A program made the translations under genes and the position numbers. A stretch of DNA of 52,713 bases from Steroidobacter agaridevorans. Its GTDB lineage: Bacteria; Pseudomonadota; Gammaproteobacteria; Steroidobacterales; Steroidobacteraceae. This document shows positions 1 to 8,144 of the stretch, piece after piece. The stretch's first letter is position 1. The number at the start of each line of letters is the position of its first letter. Below the pieces are notes generated by a model. That model had not been told where the DNA came from. It ran no database searches and was given only the letters and a program-made list of their open reading frames with translations. The stretch is taken from positions 710,428 to 763,140 of the forward strand of contig NZ_BLJO01000004.1 of NCBI RefSeq assembly GCF_009932555.1, in the 5' to 3' direction.

Positions 1-1
1 C

Positions 2-274
2 TACACGCTGCTCGGTCTGCAAACGTATTTCACCGTGGGCCCGAAAGAAGCGCGTGCGTGGACTGTCCGCGTCGGCGCCACGGCTCCGCAAGCGGCCGGT
101 GTCATTCATACTGACTTCGAGAAAGGCTTCATCCGCGCCGAAGTCATGGCGTACGACGACTACGTGACTTACAAGGGCGAGCAGGGCGCGAAGGAAGCCG
201 GCAAGCTGCGCCTGGAAGGTAAGGAATACATCGTCCACGAAGGCGATGTCATGCACTTCCGCTTCAACGTCTGA
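2..274 (+). CDS. ychF: YchF/OLA1-family ATPase, C-terminal part
   Basis: The reading frame is open from the left edge of the window and ends at TGA 272-274, so only about the last 90 residues are present. The residues are those of the C-terminal TGS-like domain of Ych[10 protein letters not shown], then [30 protein letters not shown], and the ending [10 protein letters not shown]. YchF/OLA1 proteins are TRAFAC-class P-loop nucleotidases that prefer ATP, bind ribosomes and take part in stress responses. The G domain lies outside the window and cannot be checked. The fit to the family tail is nearly residue for residue, so the assignment is firm even though the gene is cut. Confidence 0.95.
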   Translation, partial: YTLLGLQTYFTVGPKEARAWTVRVGATAPQAAGVIHTDFEKGFIRAEVMAYDDYVTYKGEQGAKEAGKLRLEGKEYIVHEGDVMHFRFNV

Positions 275-394
275 GCCTGCGCGCCTCCGGCGCGCGCGGC
301 AATCTGCGTTGACGCGATTGGGCAAGCGCGTTGCATTTTTGCGTCTTCACCTCCACCTGCCGAATCCATAGCATGGCAGGCGAGAGGTGCAATC

Positions 395-1270
395 ATGAAA
401 GTCGGTTTGATCGGCCTGGGTTTGATGGGCCACGGCATGGGCGAGAGCCTGTTGCGTGGTGGGCATGAGCTGACGGTTTACAACCGGACAGCAAGCAAAG
501 CCGACGCGCTCGTCGCAAAAGGTGCACGACTCGCCAAGTCTCCCGCCGACGCGTGTCGGGGTGACCTGGTCGTCACGATGGTTGCGGACGATGCGGCGCT
601 GGAAGAAGTGACCTTCGGTGCGCACGGCATTCTCGAGAACCTCAGCGCCGGCGCAATCCATGTGTCTGCCAGCACCATCAGCGTCGCGCTGGCCGAGCGC
701 CTCACCGATGAGCACGCCAAGGCAGGACAACATTTCGTATCCGCGCCCGTGTTCGGCCGCCCGCAAGTTGCCGCCGCGGGTCAACTCAACATTCTGGCGG
801 CCGGCGCGGCCGATCCGGTCCAGCGCGCGATGCCGGTGCTGGAATCGATGGGGCAGAAGGTGTGGCCGTTCGGTGAGCGGCCGAGCGCTGCCAATCTGGT
901 CAAGCTCAGCGGCAATTTCATGATCTTCGCCGCCGTCGAAGCGCTCGCCGAAAGCATCGCGTTGTTGCGCAAAGCCGGCGTGGACGAACATGCGTTCGTC
1001 GACATGATGACCAACACGTTATTTGCCGCGCCGATCTACAAGATCTATGCGCCGTTGATCACGAAGCAGCAGTATCGACCGCCCGGGTTCGCGGCACCGC
1101 TCGGCGCCAAAGACACTCGGCTGGCCCTTGCCGCCGGCGAAAGTTTGAATGTGCCTCTGCCGCTGGCGAGCCTGGTTCGCGACAAATTTCTCGCGCTGCT
1201 GGCGCGCGGTGGCGAGGGCGACGATATCGCCGCGTTGGGAAAGGTCGCGGCGGAACAAGCGGGGATGTGA
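395..1270 (+). CDS. 3-hydroxyisobutyrate-dehydrogenase-family NAD(P)-dependent reductase
   Basis: This 291-residue protein has the usual length for beta-hydroxyacid dehydrogenases. A Rossmann dinucleotide motif GLGLMG lies at residues 7-12. The substrate loop SAPVFGRP is at 117-124, where classical members read DAPVSGG. KLSGNF at 170-175 carries the catalytic lysine (Lys170) and the conserved Asn174. The lysine argues against the imine-reductase branch. Such enzymes oxidise or reduce a beta-hydroxyacid/semialdehyde pair, for example 3-hydroxyisobutyrate, tartronate semialdehyde or succinic semialdehyde. The substrate cannot be read from the sequence, and the variant loop suggests it is not hydroxyisobutyrate itself. 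The ATG at 395 follows a purine-rich GCGAGAGG. The gene stands alone and ends just before a strong hairpin. Confidence 0.88.
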   Translation: MKVGLIGLGLMGHGMGESLLRGGHELTVYNRTASKADALVAKGARLAKSPADACRGDLVVTMVADDAALEEVTFGAHGILENLSAGAIHVSASTISVALAERLTDEHAKAGQHFVSAPVFGRPQVAAAGQLNILAAGAADPVQRAMPVLESMGQKVWPFGERPSAANLVKLSGNFMIFAAVEALAESIALLRKAGVDEHAFVDMMTNTLFAAPIYKIYAPLITKQQYRPPGFAAPLGAKDTRLALAAGESLNVPLPLASLVRDKFLALLARGGEGDDIAALGKVAAEQAGM

Positions 1271-1277
1271 GATTGCC

Positions 1278-1307
1278 GGTGGCGTGACGAAGCTGCGTCA
1301 CGCCACC
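1278..1307. terminator. Perfect 12-bp hairpin between convergent genes
   Basis: GGTGGCGTGACG (1278-1289) and CGTCACGCCACC (1296-1307) form a perfect inverted repeat around a 6-base loop. It starts 7 bp after the reductase stop and ends 14 bp before the stop of the opposing barrel gene, so it can serve both. No long T-run follows on either side, so the call rests on position and stem strength. Confidence 0.75.
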
Positions 1308-1321
1308 AGCCAACGAGCAGA

Positions 1322-1906
1322 TCAGAAGTTGAATCGGCCCTGCGCGCCGAACACGCTGGTGTCGCCGCCGACCGTGATCAACACGCCCGCCGAGAACTGC
1401 TGCGTGAAGTTGTAACGGCCTTCACCGATCAGGTACGTGTCGCCATCGATGCCGGCCACATCCACGGCCACGTGCTCGACACCGCCTTCGACTTCGATCT
1501 TGGGCGCGACCAGCGAGCGCAGGCGCACGCCGGCAAACAGGCCCGTGTCGTCATCGTCGAAGCGACCGGCGTCCACTTCGACATGCACCAGGCCGCCGCG
1601 CGCGATGATGTCCAGGTTCGGGCCGAGCGCCCAGTGGCCGCCGGCGCCCACCATGAAGCGTGTGGCGTCCACATCGAAGTCCAGGTCCAGAGACTGGAAT
1701 TCGGCCAGCGCGAAAATATTCTGATAGACGGGCAGCGAGCCGCGCAGCTGGATGCCGTCGCCGTCCACATCGACGTCGTCAGCGTCGATTTCCGCTTCGG
1801 GGAAATGCGCGACGTCCACATAGCGATAGCTCAGCTGCTCGGCGGAAGCCGCGAACGGCAGGGCCAGCGCAGCGGCACAGATCAGAGTTTTGGCGTTCAT
1901 CTTCAT
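1322..1906 (-). CDS. Ax21-like small outer-membrane beta-barrel protein
   Basis: This 194-residue protein begins with a clear signal peptide (MKMNAKTLICAAALALPFAA, cleavage near SA-EQ). The mature part opens with LSYRYVDVAHF and continues as alternating amphipathic strands ending in GAQGRFNF, with a terminal aromatic as in outer-membrane barrels. The overall pattern (YxYV start, acidic turns, GxGGHW repeat strands, final F) matches the Ax21/OmpX-like family of Xanthomonadales. It is unusually rich in Asp in predicted loops (DADDVDVDGDG, RFDDDDTG), which could bind cations. The start was set at ATG 1906 because upstream codons do not belong to a signal peptide; ATG 1900 is the alternative. A CRP-like site lies 165 bp upstream. 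The role is unknown; a structural or stress-related envelope function is most likely. Confidence 0.78.
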   Translation of the reverse strand: MKMNAKTLICAAALALPFAASAEQLSYRYVDVAHFPEAEIDADDVDVDGDGIQLRGSLPVYQNIFALAEFQSLDLDFDVDATRFMVGAGGHWALGPNLDIIARGGLVHVEVDAGRFDDDDTGLFAGVRLRSLVAPKIEVEGGVEHVAVDVAGIDGDTYLIGEGRYNFTQQFSAGVLITVGGDTSVFGAQGRFNF

Positions 1907-2419
1907 AGTTGATTCGTTCACTCTCACGAGGTAGCGCATCGGTGCGCCGACGGTATTCTACTGTTCTTGCGGAAGCGTCGCTCGGATTCACGCCACTGAC
2001 GTCGTCGCTTGGCGACAGGATCGTGGCTGAAATCTAACAAAGGGGCATTGGTTGTGGGGCCATGGTTTTTTGTGATCTCGATCACGGCGCTGCCGACCGC
2101 ATGCGAGGTTGCAACGATTCGCAAGAAAGACTTGTCGAGCTGCTCGGCCGGCCCTCGATAGGAAACATTCGACGCCGAATTGTGCACGCCATCGCGATGC
2201 AAACATTCCGGTCGCCGTATTCGGTTCGACGGTCCGCGTCTGCCAGGTTCTGGTCGGCTCTGGGGGCGGTGAAGGAATTTCGACAGTGGCCGGCGCCGCG
2301 GGCGATCAAGAGCGGTTGAGCATTGATCGATAGCGCCTTTGGTTTGGACCGGGGCGGTGTGCTACTCGTACGCTAGCGGCACATGGAGCAATCGCCGCTT
2401 CAGGAACTTGCCGCAACAA
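1907..2419. other. 513-bp divergent intergenic region
   Basis: This region separates the barrel gene (minus) from kdgD (plus) and must hold both promoters. Apart from the CRP-type box at 2071-2086 I see no convincing gene. Short ORFs here lack a ribosome-binding site and a protein-like composition. The only other structure is a loosely purine-rich segment before the kdgD start. Confidence 0.6.
2071..2086. promoter_or_regulatory. CRP/Clp-type binding site
   Basis: TGTGATCTCGATCACG matches TGTGA-N6-TCACA at 9 of 10 defined positions and is a good palindrome. It lies 165 bp upstream of the barrel gene start and about 335 bp upstream of kdgD, so the barrel gene is the likelier target. A CRP, Vfr or Clp-type regulator is inferred; no such gene is in the window. 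Confidence 0.45.
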
Positions 2420-3376
2420 ATGCCTCTCACCCCCACGGAAATGGCCGTAAGCGTCGGCCGCGGATTGCTGTCCTTCCCTGTCACGCATTTCGATGCGAAC
2501 AACCGCTTCGACGTCGAGCCCTATCGCGCCCACTGCGCGGCGATGATGAAGCACGACCTGGCAGGGCTGTTTGCTGCCGGCGGCACGGGCGAGTTCTTTT
2601 CCCTGACGTTCAAAGAAGTCGTCGATGTCGTGTCCGCGGCGGTGGCGGAGTGCGGTGGGCGATTGCCGGTGATTGCCGGCTGCGGCTATGGCACAGCGAT
2701 GGCCATAGAGCTGGCGCAAGCGACGCAGGCCGCCGGCGCCGATGGCGTGTTGTTGTTGCCGCCGTACCTGGTCAATGGCTCGCAGGAAGGGCTGGCCGCG
2801 CATATCGGGGCGGTTTGTAAAGCCGTCTCCATCGGCGTGATCGTCTACAACCGGGACAACGCCATCATCGACGACGTCACATTGGCGCGGCTGTGCGATC
2901 AGCATCCCAATCTGGTCGGCTTCAAGGACGGCGTCGGCGACATCGAATTGATGACGCGCATCTACACGCGCCTGGGCAACCGGCTGACATACATCGGCGG
3001 CCTGCCGACGGCCGAAACCTTTGCCGCTCCGTATCTGAAGATGGGCGTGACCACGTACTCCTCGGCCATATTCAACTTCATGCCGGGCTGGGCGTCTTCG
3101 TTCTACAAGGCGGTGCGCGCCGAGGATCAGGCGAAAGTGCTCGCGGGCTTGCGCGATTTCGTCATGCCGTACATTGCGCTTCGCAATCGAGGCAAGGGTT
3201 ATGCGGTCGCCATCGTCAAGGCGGGCATGCGAGTCGTCGGCAAGTCGGCCGGCCCCGTGCGTCCGCCACTGACCGATTTGAGCGAGCGCGAATTGGAGGA
3301 ATTGCGCGCCCTCATCGAGCGGGCCGAGGCGACCGCACCGGCGATTTTCGGAGGCCCCCTGGCACGCAGCGCCTGA
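2420..3376 (+). CDS. kdgD: 5-dehydro-4-deoxyglucarate dehydratase
   Basis: This 318-residue class-I lyase of the DHDPS/NAL superfamily resembles 5-keto-4-deoxyglucarate dehydratases (EC 4.2.1.41) throughout. These enzymes dehydrate and decarboxylate the sugar acid to 2,5-dioxopentanoate in the oxidative hexarate/hexuronate route. Visible landmarks are the carboxylate-binding GGTGE at 54-58, the proton-relay Tyr143 in VIVYNRDN, and the Schiff-base Lys169 in VGFKDGVGD. The family's [13 protein letters not shown]-terminus and [18 protein letters not shown]-terminal region are intact. ATG 2420 was chosen because [10 protein letters not shown] is the usual family start, whereas the frame extends upstream only to a TTG. 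A LysR regulator gene follows after 19 bp. Neither glucarate dehydratase nor dioxopentanoate dehydrogenase is in view, so the rest of the pathway must lie elsewhere. Confidence 0.93.
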   Translation: MPLTPTEMAVSVGRGLLSFPVTHFDANNRFDVEPYRAHCAAMMKHDLAGLFAAGGTGEFFSLTFKEVVDVVSAAVAECGGRLPVIAGCGYGTAMAIELAQATQAAGADGVLLLPPYLVNGSQEGLAAHIGAVCKAVSIGVIVYNRDNAIIDDVTLARLCDQHPNLVGFKDGVGDIELMTRIYTRLGNRLTYIGGLPTAETFAAPYLKMGVTTYSSAIFNFMPGWASSFYKAVRAEDQAKVLAGLRDFVMPYIALRNRGKGYAVAIVKAGMRVVGKSAGPVRPPLTDLSERELEELRALIERAEATAPAIFGGPLARSA

Positions 3377-3395
3377 GCACGCTATATGTCAGTGC

Positions 3396-4289
3396 ATGTT
3401 CGAACTGAGCCAGCTGCGTTGTTTCGTAGTCACCGCCGAGGAACTGCACTTCGGCCGGGCCGCTGTACGGCTAAACATGACCCAGCCGCCGCTCAGCCGG
3501 CAGATTCAATTGTTGGAGCGGGGGCTCGGTGTCCAGCTGTTGGAGCGCAGTAGCCGCCAGGTCAAGCTCACGCCGGCCGGCAGCACTTTTCTTCCCGAAG
3601 CCCGCCGCATCATCCGCCTGGCTGAAACGTCCGCGCTCGCGGCTCGTCGCGTCGCCAAGGGCGATACCGGACGAGTGGCGATCGGCTTCACCGCAGTATC
3701 TGGCTACAGCTTTCTGCCGCGCATCGTGGCTCGTGCGCGCGCGTCGCTGCCGCATTTCGAGTTAGAGCTGTTCGAGATGGTGACCTCGGATCAGTTCGAG
3801 GCGCTGATGACCGGTCAGATCGATATCGCTTTCGTGCGCCCGCCGGTCGAGCAGACGAGCTTCGAGTCGCGGCTGATTCTCAGAGAGCCGTTGATGGCGG
3901 CGTTGCCCGCCGGCGATCCGCGTGCCGACAATCCAGCGCTGACGCCGAGCGATTTCGACAATCAGCCGCTCATCATGTATTCGCGCATGGGCGCGGGCTA
4001 CTTCCACAACATGCTCACACGGCTGTTCGAAGCGGCGGGCGCGTTGCCCGAGTACGTGCAGCACGTGACGCAGATTCATTCGATGTTGGGATTGGTCCGC
4101 GCCGGGCTCGCTGCCGCCATCGTGCCGGCCTCGGCAATCGAGCTGCACATGGACGCGATTCAGTTCCGCAAGTTCGCGACCCAGCCGACGCAGCCGGTCG
4201 AGCTGCACATGGTGTGGCGTCGTGATAACGGCAATCCCGCGCTACAACCGATGTTGAATCTGTGCGGAGAGTTCGCCAGCGACGCTTAG
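3396..4289 (+). CDS. LysR-family transcriptional regulator
   Basis: This 297-residue protein has the normal LysR length. The N-terminal winged helix-turn-helix is plain: LSQLRCFVVTAEELHFGRAA then LNMTQPPLSRQIQLLERGLG. A linker helix and a type-2 periplasmic-binding-protein-like effector domain (about 90-297) follow. It resembles the BenM/CatM/CbbR-like branch, whose inducers are small organic acids. It lies 19 bp after kdgD on the same strand, which suggests cotranscription and control of the sugar-acid genes, including the opposed transporter/enzyme pair. That is inference from position. Its stop codon (4287-4289) overlaps the stop of the opposing gene (4286-4288), so the two transcripts converge with no room for a terminator between them. 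Confidence 0.9.
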   Translation: MFELSQLRCFVVTAEELHFGRAAVRLNMTQPPLSRQIQLLERGLGVQLLERSSRQVKLTPAGSTFLPEARRIIRLAETSALAARRVAKGDTGRVAIGFTAVSGYSFLPRIVARARASLPHFELELFEMVTSDQFEALMTGQIDIAFVRPPVEQTSFESRLILREPLMAALPAGDPRADNPALTPSDFDNQPLIMYSRMGAGYFHNMLTRLFEAAGALPEYVQHVTQIHSMLGLVRAGLAAAIVPASAIELHMDAIQFRKFATQPTQPVELHMVWRRDNGNPALQPMLNLCGEFASDA

Positions 4290-6115
4290 CGCAGCCAAGG
4301 GAACGCCAGCGTGGGCGCATTCGCATAGCGGCGCATGTTCAATTGCAGTCGCGCGCCGCAGCCTGGGCGCAGCTCGAGATCGAATGCAGAGCCGTCGATT
4401 GCAACGCGTCGTCCATCCAGCGTTGCCGACTCGATGCGATGTTCCGCGTACGCCCCGCCTTGCACGGTGATCGTGCGCGAGCTGGCGGGATTGAGATTCA
4501 CCAGCGTCACGCTCGTGCGGTCGGCGCCGAGCTCATCGACCAGCGCCGCGACATCTGAAGGCAAGCCTGCTCGCCGACGCTCTCGATCGAAATATCGCAA
4601 TCGACAATGCAGCGGTGCGCCGCCCTGATGAGGCGACGTGCTCGACCAGGGCGGGCGCGCGATGTGCAGGCCGCCCTGCGTCAGTTGAATCAATGCCGTC
4701 ACCGAAGCGGGATTGAAGTTGATCGCGTTGTCGGCGAGCCGCGTTTCGGGCGTGCTCGTGTCCGCTTGCATGCCGGCGATTCGTTCCCTGACGCGAATCA
4801 GCGCCTGGCGTTGCGCCTCGATCGGATAGGCCGCATTGCGCCCTTCGAGAAACGCAATCCACGGATGATCGCCTGCGAGCTCCCGGTCGCTGGCGCGCAT
4901 CGAGACATACCAGATCTCGAATACGTTGGTGCGATAGGGGCCCGGCGCGTAGCTATACCAGCCTTGCTCGCCATACATGCGCGGCGTGTGCAGCTTGCCG
5001 TCGATGGTGCGTGCCTGCTGATTGATCACTTCGTTCTGTCGCCGCCACAGCTGCATGTAACGGTCGTCACCCGTCAGCAGGCTGGCATTCATGAACGCGA
5101 CAATGGCGCGCGGCACCCGATTGCGATCCTCGCGCTCGCCGGTTTGCGGCACGATGGGGCTGAAGCCCCATCCGTACACGCCGCCGTACCATTTTCCAGC
5201 CGGACCGCCGATGCGGCCGTCAAGCCCGACGATGCTGGGCAGGATGCCGCCGTTCGCTTCGGCGCGCTCCACCCAGGCGTCCAGATACTCCAGTGCCCAG
5301 GTTCGATACTTGCGATCGCCCGTGAGCATGAAAGCATTCAAGGCCAGCGTGGTTGCGTGCAGGTTGAGCGGATTGTCACCGACGATATCGGTGTAGTCGC
5401 GATAGTGCGCGAGCGTCTCTTCATAGGTGCGCTCGCCATGCTCCATCTTGAACTTGGAAACATCGAAGGGATCGCCGGCCCAATCCAGCGCGGTCGCGGG
5501 CCGTAGCAGCGGGCCGGCGCTGCCGTTGAAGACGCTGCGGATGATGCGACGTTCGCGATCGTAGTTCGGCGCGGACTGATCCTCGCCGGTATAGAACCCA
5601 GCGAAGCGACGCGCGCGTTCGATGAGCTTGGGATCCTTCGGCGTCGACAAGCCCATCAGATTAAACGTCGTGAGCCCTTCGCTGATGTGTTGCCAATCCA
5701 TCTGCGGTGGAAATTCGCGGACATACATGCCGCGCCGGCCGAGCTCGACCTGCTTGGTGCGTACTCGCGAATACTGTTGCAGATGACCTTCCCACGCCTT
5801 GCGATACAGCTCGAGGATGCGATCCGACCCGCCGAGTGCATGCAACAGCGCCCAGTCATTCAAGTGCTCGATGGCGTCGTCGGGGCCGTCGTTCGCGCCC
5901 CAACGCTCGACGGCGCGCAAGTAACCGCGCTCGTCGAAATAACGAGCATAGAAAGCTTCGCACGCTTCGGTTTGAACGCGCAGCAGCTCTCGCTGGAGCA
6001 ACGCCCATTCCGGCGGCGCCATGGGCGTCGCGACGATCAGAGAGGGGTTCGTGCTGGCGCTCAGCGGCCATGCCGCGAGGGCAGATGCACTCGCGACGAA
6101 TTGGCGGCGATTCAC
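4286..6115 (-). CDS. Tat-exported alpha/alpha-toroid-like enzyme, probable carbohydrate-active
   Basis: This 609-residue protein starts at GTG 6115, whose bases overlap the stop of the upstream transporter (GTGA), so translation is coupled. The N-terminus NRRQFVASASALAAWPLSAS is a twin-arginine-type signal, implying export of a folded, perhaps cofactor-bearing protein. The body is mostly helical with repeated hairpins: HLNDWALLHALGG, DWQHISEGLTTFNLMGL, NLHATTLALNAFMLTGDRKY, and ASLLTGDDRYMQLW. This is the pattern of (alpha/alpha)n-toroid glycosidases and polysaccharide lyases. A beta-rich tail follows (about 500-609). I do not recognise a named family and see no unambiguous catalytic set. Coupling to an aldarate/hexuronate-type transporter and closeness to kdgD suggest release or processing of uronic-acid-containing sugars. 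A longer open frame to 6343 exists but lies inside the transporter gene and is not used. Confidence 0.72.
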   Translation of the reverse strand: MNRRQFVASASALAAWPLSASTNPSLIVATPMAPPEWALLQRELLRVQTEACEAFYARYFDERGYLRAVERWGANDGPDDAIEHLNDWALLHALGGSDRILELYRKAWEGHLQQYSRVRTKQVELGRRGMYVREFPPQMDWQHISEGLTTFNLMGLSTPKDPKLIERARRFAGFYTGEDQSAPNYDRERRIIRSVFNGSAGPLLRPATALDWAGDPFDVSKFKMEHGERTYEETLAHYRDYTDIVGDNPLNLHATTLALNAFMLTGDRKYRTWALEYLDAWVERAEANGGILPSIVGLDGRIGGPAGKWYGGVYGWGFSPIVPQTGEREDRNRVPRAIVAFMNASLLTGDDRYMQLWRRQNEVINQQARTIDGKLHTPRMYGEQGWYSYAPGPYRTNVFEIWYVSMRASDRELAGDHPWIAFLEGRNAAYPIEAQRQALIRVRERIAGMQADTSTPETRLADNAINFNPASVTALIQLTQGGLHIARPPWSSTSPHQGGAPLHCRLRYFDRERRRAGLPSDVAALVDELGADRTSVTLVNLNPASSRTITVQGGAYAEHRIESATLDGRRVAIDGSAFDLELRPGCGARLQLNMRRYANAPTLAFPWLR

Positions 6116-7431
6116 TGCAGCTCCACGCGGCGAATCGGTCCCACGATGACAAAGTAGGCGAAGATGGTCAGCAGACAGTGCACGCCGACAAAGATCAGCG
6201 CGCTGTCGAACGAGTCGGTGGCTGCGACCAGATAACCGATCACAATCGGTGTCACGATGCCCGCGCAATTGCCGAACATGTTGAACACGCCGCCGGTGAG
6301 CCCGGCAAACTGGCGAGGTGAGACATCGGAGATGATCGCCCATCCCAGCGACGCGATGCCCTTACCGAAGAACGCAATCGCCATGACCGTGACCACGAGC
6401 CATTCCTGCTCGATGTACACGCACGCGATGATCAGTGTCGCCAGGATCATGCCGATCAGCAGAGGGGTCTTGCGCGCGATGGTGAGCGATCCGGTGCGCT
6501 TCAACAGCCAGTCGGAGATATAGCCGCCGAGCACGCCGCCGATGAAACCGCACATCGCCGGCGCCGCGGCGGCAAAGCCCGCTTCGAGAATGTTCAGGCC
6601 GCGTTCTTTCACCAGGTAGATCGGGAACCAGGTGGCGAAAAAGTACGTGAGCACGTTGATGCAGTACTGGCCCAGATAGATGCCGAGCAGCATGCGATTG
6701 GTGAGCAATTGTTTGAGATTGTCCCAGCGAAACGTATTGCCCTTGCTGGCATTCGCTTGATCGAGTGCGACCAGGCCGCCGCCGCGTTCGATGTAGTCGA
6801 GCTCGGCCTGATTGATGTCCGGATGACGCACGGGGTCGTGGATGAAGCGGACGAAGGCCAGCGCTGCTAGCACGCCGAGGCCGCCCATCACATAGAACAC
6901 CGCCCGCCAACCGTGGTTGTGAACCACCCAGCCCATGAGCGGCGCGAACGCGACCAGGGAGAAGTACTGGGCCGAATTGAAGATGGCAGAGGCGGTGCCG
7001 CGCTCGCTGCTGGGAAACCAGGCCGCCACGATTCGTGCGTTACCGGGAAACGACGGCGCTTCGGACAGGCCGACCAGGAAGCGCAGCGCGAACAGCATGG
7101 TCACCGCCGACAATCCGGCGATGAAGCCCGCGAACCCCTGCAAGAACGTGAACACCGACCAGACCGCGATGGCGCCGGCGTAAATGCGCTTGGTGCCGAA
7201 TCGATCCAGCAGCGCGCCGCCGGGAATCTGCGCCAGCGCATAGGCCCAGGCGAAGGCGGAAAGGATGTAACCGGTGGCAATTGGCGACAGTCCCAGCTCG
7301 CGCGCCGCGTCGCTGCCGGCGATCGAGAACGTCGCACGATCCGCGTAATTGATGGAGGTGACGATGAAAATGAAGCCGATGATGAAGTAGCGCACCTGCG
7401 TGCGCCGCTCGGCGATGGCGGCGATCGACAT
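6112..7431 (-). CDS. MFS transporter of the anion:cation symporter type (glucarate/hexuronate-like)
   Basis: This 439-residue membrane protein has twelve likely helices. It closely follows the GudP/GarP/ExuT branch of the major facilitator superfamily: VTSINYADRATFSIAG in helix 1, AYALAQIPGGALLDRFGTKR at the helix 2-3 loop, and FLVGLSEAPSFPGNARIVAA with WFPSSERGTASAIFNSAQY. Members import glucarate, galactarate, galactonate or hexuronates with protons. The nearby kdgD supports a hexarate or hexuronate as substrate. The gene is first in a two-gene operon with the Tat-exported enzyme, with which it overlaps by 4 bp. The ATG at 7431 gives the normal N-terminus. Substrate identity remains inference. 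Confidence 0.9.
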   Translation of the reverse strand: MSIAAIAERRTQVRYFIIGFIFIVTSINYADRATFSIAGSDAARELGLSPIATGYILSAFAWAYALAQIPGGALLDRFGTKRIYAGAIAVWSVFTFLQGFAGFIAGLSAVTMLFALRFLVGLSEAPSFPGNARIVAAWFPSSERGTASAIFNSAQYFSLVAFAPLMGWVVHNHGWRAVFYVMGGLGVLAALAFVRFIHDPVRHPDINQAELDYIERGGGLVALDQANASKGNTFRWDNLKQLLTNRMLLGIYLGQYCINVLTYFFATWFPIYLVKERGLNILEAGFAAAAPAMCGFIGGVLGGYISDWLLKRTGSLTIARKTPLLIGMILATLIIACVYIEQEWLVVTVMAIAFFGKGIASLGWAIISDVSPRQFAGLTGGVFNMFGNCAGIVTPIVIGYLVAATDSFDSALIFVGVHCLLTIFAYFVIVGPIRRVELQ

Positions 7432-7501
7432 TCCCCCGCGTCCCCTCTCGTAGTGTTTGCCCGATGCTAGGCCGTGGGCGGTGGGGCGTCTAAGTCAAAA
7501 A

Positions 7502-7532
7502 ACCTATGGATCGATCCACAGGGAGCATAGGT
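7502..7532. promoter_or_regulatory. Nested palindromes ahead of the pyrophosphatase gene
   Basis: ACCTATG (7502-7508) and CATAGGT (7526-7532) are exact inverted repeats. Between them lies a perfect 12-bp palindrome, TGGATCGATCCA (7507-7518). The element ends 48 bp before the ppa-like start and lies 70 bp from the divergent transporter start. It could be an operator or an alternative RNA hairpin; I do not recognise it. Confidence 0.4.
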
Positions 7533-7580
7533 GCGGAACCGACCGCCCGGCTCGCCGCTTCAAGATCCAAGGAGGCCGCC

Positions 7581-8144
7581 ATGCCCAACGCATCTCCCAT
7601 GGAGCTGCCCGCGCTGGACCCGGACACCGGCCTGGTGCGCGTGGTCATCGACACGCCCAAGGGCAGTCGTAACAAATACAAGTTCGATTCCAAGCTCGGC
7701 CTGTTGAAGCTCAGCCGCATTCTGCCGGCCGGCATGTCGTTTCCCCATGACTTCGGCTCGATTCCGTCCACCTGCGCCGAGGATGGCGATGCATTGGATG
7801 TCATGGTGCTCGCCGACGCGCCGTTGTTTCCGGGCTGTCTGGTGCACGTTCACTTGATTGGCGTGATCCGGGCGGTTCAGAAAGAGCGTCGCAAGATGAT
7901 TCGCAACGATCGGCTGCTCGCGACGCTCGAGACCTCGGTGAACAAACCGTCGATCACCCAGCTCGATCAGGTAGACGGGCAGCAGCTGAAGGAGATCGAG
8001 CATTTCTTCCGCTCGTACAATCAGGCGCAGGGCCGCGAGTTCAGGATCACCGGGCGGGGCGGCGCACGGCAGGCGCAAAAAATGTTTCGCGACGCCGTCC
8101 GCGAATTCGATCGATCCAAAGCGAAGCCGGCCAAAGGCGCGTGA
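7581..8144 (+). CDS. Divergent family-I inorganic pyrophosphatase
   Basis: This 187-residue protein has the fold pattern of family-I pyrophosphatases: VVIDTPKGSRNKYKFD, LSRILPAGMSFPHDFGSIP, DGDALDVMVL and HFFRSYNQ. An excellent AAGGAGG site lies at 7569-7575, so ATG 7581 is secure. Against the E. coli enzyme by eye, Lys29, Arg43 and the Asp65/Asp67/Asp70 triad are kept, but Glu31 is Lys, both Tyr51 and Tyr55 are Phe, and Asp97 and Asp102 are replaced. Metal site M1 is therefore only partly present. It may be a low-activity PPase or act on another phosphoanhydride. The stop overlaps the GTG of the CHAD gene, so the two are cotranslated, and a polyphosphate-related role is a fair inference. Confidence 0.85.
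   Translation: MPNASPMELPALDPDTGLVRVVIDTPKGSRNKYKFDSKLGLLKLSRILPAGMSFPHDFGSIPSTCAEDGDALDVMVLADAPLFPGCLVHVHLIGVIRAVQKERRKMIRNDRLLATLETSVNKPSITQLDQVDGQQLKEIEHFFRSYNQAQGREFRITGRGGARQAQKMFRDAVREFDRSKAKPAKGA

Noticed and set aside
395-1270. Imine reductase
   Set aside because: The catalytic lysine of hydroxyacid dehydrogenases is present at residue 170, where imine reductases have another residue.
2062-2319. Small gene of 85 residues in the barrel/kdgD gap
   Set aside because: No ribosome-binding site, its start overlaps the CRP-type box, and the composition is not protein-like.
6116-6343. N-terminal extension of the 609-residue exported enzyme
   Set aside because: The frame is open, but it lies inside the transporter gene, is Arg-rich and unlike a protein N-terminus, and would bury the twin-arginine signal.
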